A stretch of 64,000 nt of DNA from Bradyrhizobium sp. NP1 (lineage in GTDB: Bacteria; Pseudomonadota; Alphaproteobacteria; Rhizobiales; Xanthobacteraceae). Below the pieces are notes generated by a model. That model was not told the origin of the DNA and made no database searches. It saw nothing but the letters and a program-made list of their open reading frames with translations. The translations under genes were made by a program, and so were the position numbers. Positions within the stretch are counted from its first letter, which is position 1. Every line of letters starts with the position of its first letter. The DNA is taken from contig NZ_CP127385.1 in the NCBI RefSeq assembly GCF_030378205.1, positions 4,690,001-4,754,000 on the forward strand. Reading direction: 5' to 3'. Positions 55,770 through 64,000 of the stretch are shown piece after piece.

Positions 55770-56789
55770 TTGATGAGAGATGTTTTTAGCCTGATTTGGT
55801 TGGCGCTGATCGGATTGTTCCGATCGCGAGCGTCGCTGCAAGTAGAGATCTTGACGCTTCGTCATCAACTCAACGTGCTGCGGCGTAAATCGCCGCAGCG
55901 ACTAACCTTCACCAGCATCGACCGTCTGGTATTTGCCGGGTTGTATCGGTTGGCGCCCGGCGTGCTGGACGCTTTGAAGATCGTCAGGCCGGAGACCGTG
56001 ATCCGCTGGCATCGTGCCGGTTTCCGATCGTATTGGCGCTGGAAATCCAGACGGCGCGGCGGCCGGCCGACGACCCCGCTGGAGATCCGTCATCTCGTTC
56101 GCGAGATGAGTCTCGCCAACCCGTTATGGGGCGCACCACGGATCCATGGCGAGCTTCTCAAGCTCGGCATCGATGTTGGGCAAACCACCGTTGCAAAGTA
56201 TATGGCGAGGGGAAGGCGACCGCCGTCCCAAGGGTGGAAGACGTTTCTTCATAATCACGCCGACGGCATCGCGTCGATGGACCTATTCGTGGTTCCGACA
56301 CTCTCATTCCGACTGCTCTACGGGTTGCTGATACTACAATACGATCGCCGCCAAATCCTATGGCTGGGAGTGACTGCGTACCCAACGGCTGAATGGATTT
56401 CGCGCCAGCTCACCGAGGCCTATGGTTGGAAAGTACAACCGCGATACATCGTCCGTGACCGCGACGCCGTCTACGGTGACGTCTTCATCCGCCGCCTTCG
56501 GGCGATGGGCATTCGGGATCGGCCAACCGCGGCGCGATCGCCGTGGCAGAACGGGTATTGTGAAAGGGTGATCGGTTCGGTCCGGCTGGAATGTCTTGAC
56601 CACGTTGTCGTGTTCGGCGAGCGGCATCTTCGCCATCTGCTGCGATCTTACACGACCTACTATAACGCGGCTCGCACGCACCTTTCACTCAACAAGGACG
56701 CGCCGTCGCCGCGAACCGTACATCCCGTTGGTCGCATTTTTCCTACGCCATTTCTTGGCGGACTTCATCATCTGTATGTGCGAGTTTGA
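55770..56789 (+). CDS. integrase-core (DDE) transposase, intact
   Basis: 339 residues. N-terminal helical part (LQVEILTLRHQLNVLRRKSPQR, VIRWHRAGFRSYWRWKSRR, EIRHLVREMSLANPLWGAPRIHGELLKLGI), then the catalytic core: Asp in ASMDLFVV, Asp in VRDRDAVYG and Glu in NGYCERVIGSVRLECLDH. The triad is intact, so it could be active. The type is common in Bradyrhizobium; I did not assign an IS family, and terminal inverted repeats were not found by eye. A truncated inverted relative follows at 56860-57423. Confidence 0.88.
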   Translation: MMRDVFSLIWLALIGLFRSRASLQVEILTLRHQLNVLRRKSPQRLTFTSIDRLVFAGLYRLAPGVLDALKIVRPETVIRWHRAGFRSYWRWKSRRRGGRPTTPLEIRHLVREMSLANPLWGAPRIHGELLKLGIDVGQTTVAKYMARGRRPPSQGWKTFLHNHADGIASMDLFVVPTLSFRLLYGLLILQYDRRQILWLGVTAYPTAEWISRQLTEAYGWKVQPRYIVRDRDAVYGDVFIRRLRAMGIRDRPTAARSPWQNGYCERVIGSVRLECLDHVVVFGERHLRHLLRSYTTYYNAARTHLSLNKDAPSPRTVHPVGRIFPTPFLGGLHHLYVRV

Positions 56790-56859
56790 TTTCCGACAGG
56801 CACAACACCATTTCCTGCGTGCCAAACCGAAGGTCGCCCACCTGATAGCCGCAGATAGT

Positions 56860-57423
56860 TCAAATGACATGAAATCGTGAAGCTGTCGGAATATATGTCA
56901 CCTGCCAGCAAGGGACGAGAAGCCGAAACGAGACCGTCGGCACCACGAACAGGTCGATCGCAGCAATCCCGTCAGCATGGTTCCGCAAGAATGTCTTCCA
57001 ACCCTGTGACGGAAGTCCCCTCCTCCGCGCCATATACTTGGCGACGCTGGTCTGACCGATGTCGATCCCAAGCTTGAGCAGTTCGCCGTGGAGACGAGGC
57101 GCTCCCCAGAGCGGATTGGCGATGCTGATCTCGCGGATCAATTGCCGGATCTCAAGTGACACTGCGGGACGCCCCGGCCGGCGCCGCGACTTCCAGCGCC
57201 AATAGGTTCGAAAACTCGCTCGATGCCGGCGTACGATGGTCTCAGGCCGGACGATCGCCAGCGCGTCGCAAGCGGTCGGGAACCACAAACAGATCCAACC
57301 GAGCACCAGCCTGTCCACCGACGAGAGCGTCGATCGCTTCGGCCTCAGGCGCTGCAGCACGTTGATCTGCTGTCGCAGAGCCAGCACCTCCGCTTCCAGA
57401 CTGGCTCGCGACCGGACAGCCAA
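56860..57423 (-). pseudogene. truncated transposase, relative of the neighbouring intact one
   Basis: 187 residues match the N-terminal half of the transposase at 55770 (LEAEVLALRQQINVLQR, YWRWKSRRRPGRP, LWGAPRLHGELLKLGIDIGQTSVAKYMA) and reach the first catalytic Asp (AIDLFVVPTVSF). The frame then runs out within ten residues; the second Asp and the Glu are gone. It lies in inverted orientation to the intact copy, with 70 bp between them. Truncation was probably caused by insertion or deletion at about 56915. Confidence 0.85.
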
Positions 57424-57521
57424 CCGGATTCAATTTTACGACAAGGACAACCAGATCCTCTGCCGATGTAGACACCGACATCGATACAAGAACGGCAACA
57501 CTGCCAAGGCAGCCGCACGCA

Positions 57522-58349
57522 TCAGGCGCTCGGATCCCTGGCATTGGGGTAGAACAGTTGCTCGCCGTTGACCTTGTAATCGGCGATCGCCTTCTGGCCT
57601 TCGGCCGAAACCAGCCAGTCGATGAATTGCTGCCCCAATTCCTTCTTTACGCTGGGATGCTTCGCCGGATTTACCAGTATGACGCCGTACTGGTTGAATA
57701 GCCGCTTGTCGCCTTCGACCGCGATGACGAGATCACCCTTGTTTTTGAACGAGAGCCAGGTGGCGCGATCGGCGAGTACATAAGCATTCGAAGCCGACGC
57801 GGAATTGAGCGCGGCACCCATGCCCTGGCCAATCTCCCTGTACCAGGGGCCCTTGTCCTTCGCGATGTCAACGCCTGCGAAGCTCCAGAGTTTGAGTTCA
57901 GCCTGATGCGTTCCGGATTTGTCGCCGCGCGAAATGAACGGGACGCCCTTGCGCTTCAGTGTTTTGAATGCGGCGACGATATCCTTCGATCCCTTGATGC
58001 CGGCAGGATCGCGTTGCGGGCCGACCAGGATGAAGTCGTTGTACATTACCGGGTAACGCTTGACGCCGAATCCCTCCGCCAGGAATTTTTCCTCCGCGGC
58101 CCTCGCGTGTACGAACACGACGTCGGCGTCGCCACGGCGGCCGGTATCGATCGCCTGGCCGGTGCCTTGCGCGACGACCCTCACATCGATTCCCGTCTTC
58201 GACTTAAACAGCGGCAGGAGGTGGCCGAACAGACCGGAGTCTTGCGTCGAAGTGGTTGAAGCCACCAGAATCGATTTGTCCTGGGCGACGGCGGTGGCGG
58301 TAAAGACAACACCGGCAGCGACCACAATCAGCAAGCGGCGAATGAACAC
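57522..58349 (-). CDS. tupA: tungstate ABC transporter binding protein TupA
   Basis: 275 residues. Signal peptide (LLIVVAAGVVFTATAVA-QD), then the oxyanion-binding TTST motif in ASTTSTQDSGLFG that separates TupA from ModA, and VVAQGTGQAIDTGRRGDADVVFVH. It binds tungstate in the periplasm for delivery to TupB. Starts at GTG 58349 with AGGAGATATAAG. It is the last gene of tupBCA. Tungstate specificity is inferred from the motif; molybdate cannot be excluded. Confidence 0.92.
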   Translation of the reverse strand: MFIRRLLIVVAAGVVFTATAVAQDKSILVASTTSTQDSGLFGHLLPLFKSKTGIDVRVVAQGTGQAIDTGRRGDADVVFVHARAAEEKFLAEGFGVKRYPVMYNDFILVGPQRDPAGIKGSKDIVAAFKTLKRKGVPFISRGDKSGTHQAELKLWSFAGVDIAKDKGPWYREIGQGMGAALNSASASNAYVLADRATWLSFKNKGDLVIAVEGDKRLFNQYGVILVNPAKHPSVKKELGQQFIDWLVSAEGQKAIADYKVNGEQLFYPNARDPSA

Positions 58350-58370
58350 CTTATATCTCCTACGGGTTTA

Positions 58371-59099
58371 TCAGACGAGCAATTCTCCGGCGAGGAAGGT
58401 CCTTGCTTCGCCGCTTCGCGGTGTATTGAAGAACGACGATGCGAGACCGGATTCGATCGCACGGCCTCGGTGAAGCAGAACGATTTCGCCCCCCAGCCGC
58501 CGGGCTTCGCCAAGGTCGTGGGTTGCCATCACCACCTTGATGCCCCGCTGGCTCACCGCGCGAACGATATCCTCGATCGCCTTGGTGGCGGCGGGATCGA
58601 GACTCGCGGTCGGCTCATCCAGCAAGAGTATTTCTGGGTCGCGGGCGAGCGCGCGGGCCAGCGCGAGTCGCTGCTGCTCGCCACCTGAGAGCCGGCGAGC
58701 GGGACGATCTACCAGTTGTTCGAGGCCGACCAGCGCGAGAAGATCGCCAATACGGCGATTCTGTTCCGCTCGCGCGACGCCTGACGCACGCAGCGCATAG
58801 CCGACATTGCCACCTACACTGCGCCGGAACATCACGGGGCGCTGGAACACGATGGCACGCCGCGTCGGAGGGGCATCCTCCCGTCCGCCCCAGCTTATGT
58901 GCCCCTGCGATGGAGCTGCCAAGCCCATCGTGGCCCGCAGCAGCGTGCTTTTCCCAGAACCGTTTGGGCCGACCAAAACCGTCGGCGGTCCGGGGTTTAG
59001 CGTCAGTACGATACGATCCAGGATCGTCACCGCCCCGGCTGCGACCGTGACGTTCTCGAACCTGATCGGCAGATCGGTGATTGGCGCGCGCATAGTCAT
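58371..59099 (-). CDS. tupC: tungstate ABC transporter ATPase TupC
   Basis: 242 residues. Walker A GPNGSGKST, Q-loop VFQRPVMFRRSVGGN, signature LSGGEQQRLALARA, Walker B LLLDEPTASLDP and H-loop THDLGEAR are intact. It powers tungstate import. The ATG at 59099 overlaps the tupB stop (ATGA), so the two are translationally coupled. 21 bp separate it from tupA. Confidence 0.92.
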   Translation of the reverse strand: MTMRAPITDLPIRFENVTVAAGAVTILDRIVLTLNPGPPTVLVGPNGSGKSTLLRATMGLAAPSQGHISWGGREDAPPTRRAIVFQRPVMFRRSVGGNVGYALRASGVARAEQNRRIGDLLALVGLEQLVDRPARRLSGGEQQRLALARALARDPEILLLDEPTASLDPAATKAIEDIVRAVSQRGIKVVMATHDLGEARRLGGEIVLLHRGRAIESGLASSFFNTPRSGEARTFLAGELLV

Positions 59100-59788
59100 G
59101 CCGCCATTCGTTCGCCCGCACGACGTGCGGTCCAGGCGAGTGCGTTGACCGCGACCACAATCCCAATCAGCACCATGCCGAGCCCGACGGCCAGCGGGAG
59201 GTCGCCCTTGGAAGTCTCCAGTGCGATCGACGTCGTCATCGTGCGGGTAAATCCCTCGATATTGCCACCGACAATGATGATCGCGCCGACTTCCGCTGCC
59301 GCGCGGCCAAAGCCAGCCAGCAGCGCGGTGACGAGACTAAAGCGTGCGTCCCAGATCAGTGTCATCACGCGGCCGGCCGGACCGATATTCATCGCAGACA
59401 TTTCATCGCAGTATTCGATCCACAAATCCTCGATGGTCTGGCGCGTGAGCGCGGCGATGATCGGGGCAACCAGCACCGCTTGCGCGATGACCATCGCCTT
59501 CGGCGTGAACAACAGGCCCCACGACCCGAGTGGACCCGATCGCGAGAGTGCCAGGAACACCACCAATCCGACCACTACCGGTGGCAGGCCCATCAGCGCG
59601 TTGAGCGCGACGATGATGCCCTCCCGGCAGGGAAACCGTATCAGCGCCATTAAGGCCCCAAACGGCACGCCAATCAGGGCGGCAAGTAATACGGCCGAAA
59701 GGGTCACCATGAGCGACAGCCGTACGATGGCCAGGAGCGCCGGATCACCGGTCAGCAACAAGTGAACCGCAGAAATATCGTCCGGCAT
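59096..59788 (-). CDS. tupB: tungstate ABC transporter permease TupB
   Basis: About 230 residues with five or six membrane segments. Features of the family: RLSLMVTLSAVLLAALIGVPFGALMAL, LMGLPPVVVGLVVFLALSRSGPLG, and the EAA-like loop (ALLAGFGRAAAEVGAIIIVGGNI). The ATG at 59788 has AGGGTGG upstream; a GTG at 59800 is an alternative. First gene of the operon. The 70 bp upstream are shared with a divergent, decayed regulator gene. Confidence 0.92.
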   Translation of the reverse strand: MPDDISAVHLLLTGDPALLAIVRLSLMVTLSAVLLAALIGVPFGALMALIRFPCREGIIVALNALMGLPPVVVGLVVFLALSRSGPLGSWGLLFTPKAMVIAQAVLVAPIIAALTRQTIEDLWIEYCDEMSAMNIGPAGRVMTLIWDARFSLVTALLAGFGRAAAEVGAIIIVGGNIEGFTRTMTTSIALETSKGDLPLAVGLGMVLIGIVVAVNALAWTARRAGERMAA

Positions 59789-59858
59789 ATATTTATCCAC
59801 CCTTGCTTATCTTGAGCAGTGACCGCGGATATGGTCACATTCCGTAACAAGTTCATCT

Positions 59859-59868
59859 ATATGCATAT
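59859..59868. promoter_or_regulatory. palindrome in the tupB / regulator gap
   Basis: ATATGCATAT is a perfect 10-bp palindrome overlapping the start of the decayed regulator, about 70 bp upstream of tupB. Oxyanion regulators often bind AT-rich palindromes in this position, but the match is short and could be chance. Confidence 0.25.
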
Positions 59869-60100
59869 CTGTGCTATCATCGCAGACCTATTGACCACCG
59901 ACGAAGCCGCGACGTACCCGCGCTTGTCCGAACGCAAGCTCTATGAACTTGTGGCGCGGCGCGCGGGGCCCTGTACCAAGGTAACGGGCCGTCCGCGCGC
60001 GGCTCTCGACCCTGGGTAACGGTCGGCCTGACCGCGCCAGCAGCGCTCGCTCACGGAGCTTGGAATCGGCCTTTCTTTCTCCTGTCCACGATCGTGTTCC
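59861..60100 (+). pseudogene. remnant of an excisionase-type HTH (molybdate/tungstate) regulator
   Basis: From ATG 59861 the frame reads LLTTDEAATYPRLSERKLYELVARRAGPCTKVTGR, the helix-turn-helix of one-component regulators that carry a C-terminal oxyanion-binding domain and are usually divergent from tup or mod operons. The expected WLFP after TGR is missing and the frame closes at 60019; shifting one base at about 60012 continues WVTVGLTAPAA for a few residues. The ligand-binding domain is absent and the usp gene follows. The regulator should be non-functional. Confidence 0.65.
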
Positions 60101-60102
60101 AT

Positions 60103-60933
60103 TCAATGCGACATCAGGGTTGGAACCACCGTCGATTCGAGAATGTCGCGCGTCGCGCCACCTAGCACGAACTCACGAAGCCGCGAGTGACCATAGCCAC
60201 CCATTACAATCAAATCTGCCGATTGCTGTGCCGCATGAGAACGAATCCTAAGTGACACGTCTTGGCCATGAGCGACAATATTTCTGGGTTCGACAATTAC
60301 ACCGTGCCGCGAAAGATGGTGCGCTATATATAGTCCGGGCATGCCGTCATCAGCCTTTCCTCCAGTTGCAACAGTTACCACTTCAACCTGCTTGGCGCGT
60401 GTTAGGAATGGCATGGCGTCAGCTATTGCGCGCGCGGCGTTATGGCTGCCGTCCCAGCAAACGAGAATCTGGTCAAACTTGACTGCACCTTGCTGGAAAT
60501 GGGGAACGATCACGATTGGACGACCGGATCCGAGCAGGGCGGCCTCGATCATGACCTCGTCGGAGCCGTCGCCTTCCGGGTCAGCTTGGGGAAGGATTGT
60601 CAAATCGAACCTTCGCGCGGTGCGCGCAAGGAGTTCAGGGAGGTTAACCGCTCCCGCGTTGAGAACCATTGATTCAGCAGAGAGGCCCTCTCGCTGCCAC
60701 GCTTTTTCGAACCGGACTTTTGCAGCCTCAGCCGCGGCTTCCACCTCTCGACGATAATGATCCAGAACAACCGCCGCCGCACCGTCAAACAGCGCTCCAA
60801 CGGAGACAAGGTCTTGCGCAAATGCAACACCCGTGATGTGCGCGTCGAAGGCCTTGGCGACTGCTGCTGCGTAGTCCATGGCGAATGACGGCGCTTCGCC
60901 GGTCGGAAGCGTCACCAGAATGTCCTTGATCAT
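60103..60933 (-). CDS. universal stress protein, tandem UspA domains
   Basis: About 276 residues, two Usp domains. The second has the ATP-binding pattern MGGYGHSRLREFVLGGATRDIL (G-x2-G-x9-G-S/T type); the first is more degenerate (KDILVTLPTGEAPSFAMDYAAAVAK, ILPQADPEGDG). Cytoplasmic protein often induced by oxygen limitation or other stress; precise function unknown. The ATG at 60933 follows GGAGAGTGATT. Confidence 0.9.
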   Translation of the reverse strand: MIKDILVTLPTGEAPSFAMDYAAAVAKAFDAHITGVAFAQDLVSVGALFDGAAAVVLDHYRREVEAAAEAAKVRFEKAWQREGLSAESMVLNAGAVNLPELLARTARRFDLTILPQADPEGDGSDEVMIEAALLGSGRPIVIVPHFQQGAVKFDQILVCWDGSHNAARAIADAMPFLTRAKQVEVVTVATGGKADDGMPGLYIAHHLSRHGVIVEPRNIVAHGQDVSLRIRSHAAQQSADLIVMGGYGHSRLREFVLGGATRDILESTVVPTLMSH

Positions 60934-61405
60934 AATCACTCTCCACTTGTCTCCACTGGACGACGTATTTTTGCATCACCTCGGCTGGAACTGAGACTCC
61001 GCCTTGCAAGGAGTTAGAGTTATTCGCTCGGATCGGTCCTTGTTGGCAAAAGTCGCGAGGCGTTCCCAAGCAAACCAATCCTGCGAGGCGGGCGGTCTCC
61101 CACGGAATCCTTGCAAACTGCACTCGGACCTCACGCTGAACTCATCACATAAGCTGCGCGAGGTAGAGCGGGCCGCCGAAACCGCCGACCATTCCTATGG
61201 TCACACAAATTATAATCATGGCGGCCTCACTGAAGGAAACATCGCGCACGGCATCATCACACGGTGCTTTCGAGACAGATTACGCCACCCAAATCGACGA
61301 TTGGATACCGCTGGTGGCATCCTTAGCGGAAACAAGGCTCATCTCACGGTTCTCCTCGCGTTCGGTTGATACAGCTAGAATAGTCAGCGATCGCATATGG
61401 TGGGC
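60934..61405. other. intergenic region with a candidate micro-ORF
   Basis: About 470 bases between usp and the rnk remnant. It includes a possible tiny membrane peptide at 61145-61249, listed separately. Nothing else recognised. Confidence 0.4.
61145..61249 (-). CDS. candidate 34-residue membrane peptide
   Basis: From GTG 61249 (or ATG 61219, 24 residues) the frame encodes VRDVSFSEAAMIIICVTIG followed by MVGGFGGPLYLAQLM and a stop. The centre is a single hydrophobic helix with a glycine-rich turn. No clear ribosome site; no family known to me. The composition is unlike random frames here, so it is recorded as possible. Confidence 0.25.
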   Translation of the reverse strand: MRDVSFSEAAMIIICVTIGMVGGFGGPLYLAQLM

Positions 61406-61634
61406 CTACGTCTGAAATTGGATGGTCTGACCGACCGAAAGGCCGATCAGTGCCGCCCCGACCGGCGTGAGAACCAAGAGGCGTTTCAGCGCCATCTGGG
61501 TTAGCGCGATTGATTGCAGCCATCAAAACGAGTGCATCCGTGTCGCCGTGCTCCGCCGCTACGCGCGCCAATTTTTGGAAGCGCCGACGATTGGGCGCCG
61601 GTATAGTGACCGTTGGAAGAGATTGTTTAGACAC
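61406..61634 (-). pseudogene. remnant of an Rnk/GreA-type (nucleoside diphosphate kinase regulator) gene
   Basis: The N-terminal frame from ATG 61634 resembles the coiled start of rhizobial Rnk proteins (VTIPAPNRRRFQKLARVAAEHG). The next frame reads VLTPVGAALIGLSVGQTIQFQT and stop, the conserved end of the GreA/Rnk C-terminal domain. The middle section (about 50 residues) is missing and the two ends are in different frames. The product would not fold as Rnk. Confidence 0.7.
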
Positions 61635-61651
61635 GGCGGGCCTCCTCGCAT

Positions 61652-63262
61652 CTATTTAATTCGTGGCAGGACCTCAAATTGATGAAACGGCGGCGGCGAC
61701 GACAACGTCCACTCCAGCGTGGTCGCGCCGGGCCCCCACGGATTGTCGGCAGCCCTCTCCTTCCGGGCGAAGGCATAGACCATGCCCACGAAGAACACGA
61801 TGAGACCAGCCGCCGAGATATAGGATCCAACCGAGGCAATCTGGTTCAAGCCGCCAAATGCATCGGGATAATCAGCAACTCGTCGCGGCATTCCCGACAA
61901 TCCGAGGAAATGCATCGGAAAAAACGCAAGATTGACCCCGACAAATGTCAGCCAGAAGTGCAACTTGCCGAGAGACTCCGAGTACATGTATCCGGTCATT
62001 TTCGGGAACCAATAGTACCAACCCGCGAAGATGGCGAACACGGCGCCAAGCGATAGTACATAATGGAAGTGAGCAACTACGTAGTAAGTATCCTGCAACG
62101 TTCGGTCGATGCCCGGATTGGCGAGCACAACACCGGTAACGCCGCCGACAGTAAACACGAAGATGAATCCGATCGCCCACAGCATCGGCGTTCTAAACGT
62201 TATGGAGCCACCCCACATGGTGGCTATCCACGAAAAAATCTTGATGCCGGTCGGCACCGCGATCACCATACTGGCGAACGCAAAATAGGCCTGTGCGCTG
62301 CTTGACATCCCGACGGTATACATATGATGAGCCCAGACGAGGAATCCGATAAATCCAATCGCAAGCAATGCATAGACCATTCCGAGATAACCAAAGATTG
62401 GCTTGCGGCTGAATGTGGAAACGACGTGGCTGATGATGCCAAAGCCGGGTAGAACCATGATGTAAACCTCGGGGTGACCGAAGAACCAGAACAAGTGCTG
62501 ATACAATGCCGGATCGCCACCGCCTTCCGGCGCGAAAAACGTTGATCCAAAATTACGATCGGTGAGAAGCATGGTGATAGCGCCCGCGAGTACAGGCAGC
62601 GATAGCAACAACAGGAAAGCCGTCACGAGAACAGACCAGGCGAATAGCGGCATTTTGTGCAGTGTCATGCCTGGGGCCCGCATATTGAAAATGGTGGTGA
62701 TGAAATTTATCGAGCCGAGGATCGACGACGCACCCGCGATATGCATTGACAGGATCACGAAATCGACAGACGGCCCCGGGTGGCCCGAAGTCGACAACGG
62801 TGCGTAGAGCGTCCACCCGGTACCAGCGCCGTTCGAGCCGGGCGCGCCTTCGACGAACATCGAGATGATGAGCAGCGCAAACGACGCCGGCAGCAGCCAG
62901 AACGATATGTTGTTCATGCGGGGAAACGCCATGTCCGGCGCGCCGATCATCAGCGGCACCATCCAGTTGCCAAATCCACCCATCATCGCCGGCATGAGCG
63001 TAAAAAAGATCATGATCAGACCATGGCCGGTCACGAACACGTTGTAGGTATGTGAGCTGGTGAAAATCTGCAGCCCAGGCTGCTGCAACTCCATCCGAAT
63101 CACGACTGAAATGATTGCACCGATCAGCCCCGCACAGATCGCGAACACGAAGTACATCGTTCCGATGTCTTTGTGGTTGGTCGAATAAAGATAGCGCCGC
63201 CAGCCGCTCGGATATGCGTGGGCTTCCTCATGCGTGTCAGCAACCTTAGACATAACCGGCAT
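61652..63262 (-). CDS. ctaD: cytochrome c oxidase subunit I (aa3 type)
   Basis: About 536 residues with twelve membrane helices. Haem a and a3 / CuB ligands are visible: HGLIMIFF region, the CuB His and cross-linked Tyr in [11 protein letters not shown] in WAHHMYTVG, and [11 protein letters not shown] and D channel landmarks ([30 protein letters not shown]) are present. It reduces oxygen to water and pumps protons. The ATG at 63262 follows GGAGCTAGTC. No subunit II gene lies in the 740 bp upstream within the window, unlike the usual ctaC-ctaD order. Confidence 0.95.
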   Translation of the reverse strand: MPVMSKVADTHEEAHAYPSGWRRYLYSTNHKDIGTMYFVFAICAGLIGAIISVVIRMELQQPGLQIFTSSHTYNVFVTGHGLIMIFFTLMPAMMGGFGNWMVPLMIGAPDMAFPRMNNISFWLLPASFALLIISMFVEGAPGSNGAGTGWTLYAPLSTSGHPGPSVDFVILSMHIAGASSILGSINFITTIFNMRAPGMTLHKMPLFAWSVLVTAFLLLLSLPVLAGAITMLLTDRNFGSTFFAPEGGGDPALYQHLFWFFGHPEVYIMVLPGFGIISHVVSTFSRKPIFGYLGMVYALLAIGFIGFLVWAHHMYTVGMSSSAQAYFAFASMVIAVPTGIKIFSWIATMWGGSITFRTPMLWAIGFIFVFTVGGVTGVVLANPGIDRTLQDTYYVVAHFHYVLSLGAVFAIFAGWYYWFPKMTGYMYSESLGKLHFWLTFVGVNLAFFPMHFLGLSGMPRRVADYPDAFGGLNQIASVGSYISAAGLIVFFVGMVYAFARKERAADNPWGPGATTLEWTLSSPPPFHQFEVLPRIK

Positions 63263-63578
63263 GACTAGCTCCGAATTCGACCTTATTTCCGCGCACATAA
63301 TTCACTATCCGTCTCATCGGTGAGCGCGACGGGCAAACGAATTTAATTGTTATCTGGATGCAAGATTTCTGATCGAATAAGCCGATTGTAGATTTCTGCC
63401 ACTGGTGCAGACGGCCGCTGGCGCCAGCGATGCAGCGGGAAGTAGTTGGGCTGACAACTTCTCAAAAGTATCCAGCGATCAGCTTCTGCTAAGGATCAAG
63501 CGAGAGAAAACGCTCTCAAATGCTCATTGAGGCCACAGAGAAATTGACTGGGCCGGCACGCGACTTGCGAGCCTGTTC
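63263..63578. other. intergenic region upstream of ctaD
   Basis: About 316 bases with no gene seen. It presumably carries the ctaD promoter. No FixK/FNR palindrome found by eye. Confidence 0.4.
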
Positions 63579-63782
63579 CTACAACCGCCAAGAAGGCTTC
63601 GAGTATCTGGGAGCCACCGTCGGATACATTTCGTGTATCTTGCGGAACTCACGTGAAATCTCTGCATAGCCGACTGCATCAAGGAAGTCGCAGAGAACCC
63701 TGTCCGCCTCCGCATGCACGTTGGAGCAATTGTCGTTTCTTTGCAGAGATTGAAGTCTATTGATCGCGTCTTGCTTGGTCAT
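63579..63782 (-). CDS. small conserved-looking protein, unknown
   Basis: 67 residues from ATG 63782 (a longer frame to 63854 exists). It is mostly helical and charged: TKQDAINRLQSLQRNDNC, then EADRVLCDFLDAVGYAEISREFRKIHEMYP. It has no signal peptide or membrane segment. Family not recognised, but the sequence looks like a small cytoplasmic protein and not a shadow frame. Confidence 0.5.
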   Translation of the reverse strand: MTKQDAINRLQSLQRNDNCSNVHAEADRVLCDFLDAVGYAEISREFRKIHEMYPTVAPRYSKPSWRL

Positions 63783-63860
63783 CGTGTACTCGATTTGCGG
63801 TTTTGCACACTGGTAATTCAACCGTCCTCCTTGCGATTTGATACCAAATTGCAAGTCTCG

Positions 63861-64000
63861 CTAGCCGCGACGTTGGATCGAACAGACGCTATTCACGACG
63901 GCCTTTCCGCGATCAACTAACGTCTCAAAGCCCGAGATTGGCGCGCCGCCCACGGCATTGATCTTGTCGATCGCAAGTTGATAGGCGTCGCGATAGTATC
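63861..64000 (-). CDS. partial CDS at window end, C-terminal part, unknown
   Basis: The minus strand reads YYRDAYQLAIDKINAVGGAP, ISGFETLVDRGKAVVNSV and CSIQRRG before a stop at 63861. The amphipathic composition suggests a real coding end. The N-terminal part is outside the window and no family can be assigned. Confidence 0.4.
   Translation of the reverse strand, partial: YYRDAYQLAIDKINAVGGAPISGFETLVDRGKAVVNSVCSIQRRG

Noticed and set aside
1..64000. tRNA genes, rRNA, CRISPR arrays, riboswitches
   Set aside because: Scanned for T-loop strings, regular repeat-spacer patterns and known leader motifs; none convincing.

Overview
The window reads as a chromosomal segment of an alphaproteobacterium of the Bradyrhizobium / Rhodopseudomonas group (Nitrobacteraceae). 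This is inferred from gene content: a C4-pathway 5-aminolevulinate synthase, several FixJ/TodT-type response regulators, a giant kinase/ATPase/histidine-kinase protein, a DUF3551 secreted peptide, an integrase-core transposase type common in Bradyrhizobium, and a probable alpha-r8/suhB-like small RNA. No rRNA, tRNA, CRISPR array, phage module or replication origin was seen. Many regulators, small secreted proteins and decayed gene pieces give it an accessory-region character around a few solid metabolic operons.

Layout. 1-16.7 kb: copper P-type ATPase, two DUF417 membrane proteins, a sensory nucleotide cyclase overlapping a UrtA-like binding protein, a ThrE-type exporter, fumarase C, malic enzyme, small secreted proteins, pyruvate oxidase PoxB and an orphan histidine kinase. 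Two repeated noncoding elements lie upstream of several of these genes. 17-27 kb: FUSC-type membrane protein, SDR enzyme, a winged-helix/TPR regulator lacking its usual ATPase, a chimeric pseudogene, and an intact protein of about 1832 residues with kinase, AAA, GAF, PAS and histidine kinase domains. 27-32 kb: a complete urea/amide or branched-chain amino-acid type ABC transporter. 32-39 kb: two FixJ-like regulators, a GAF-AraC activator, an AraC regulator and gene remnants. 39.7-45 kb: the urease operon ureD-A-J-B-C-F-G, with no ureE. 45-50 kb: a beta-propeller lactonase-like protein, two cytochrome P460-like proteins, and a sulfite-oxidase-like / flavin reductase / DUF6510 trio. 50-53.4 kb: hemA-ccmC-ccmD-ccmG. 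53.7-57.4 kb: a broken enoyl-CoA hydratase, the small RNA, a single-domain receiver and two transposase genes, one truncated. 57.5-64 kb: tungstate transporter TupBCA with a decayed regulator, a universal stress protein, an rnk-like remnant and cytochrome oxidase subunit I.

How it may fit together (inference). An amide/urea transporter and urease would supply ammonium. A periplasmic binding protein is translationally coupled to a membrane nucleotide cyclase and may report its ligand to it. Malic enzyme, PoxB, fumarase, the cytochrome genes and FixJ-type regulators suggest tuning of central carbon and respiration, perhaps to oxygen. The 34-bp element (three copies) and the 66-bp element (two copies) could tie malic enzyme, DUF417, the histidine kinase, PoxB and the cyclase operon into shared regulons. 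Starts were chosen from ribosome-binding sites and family alignments made by eye; nothing was run.
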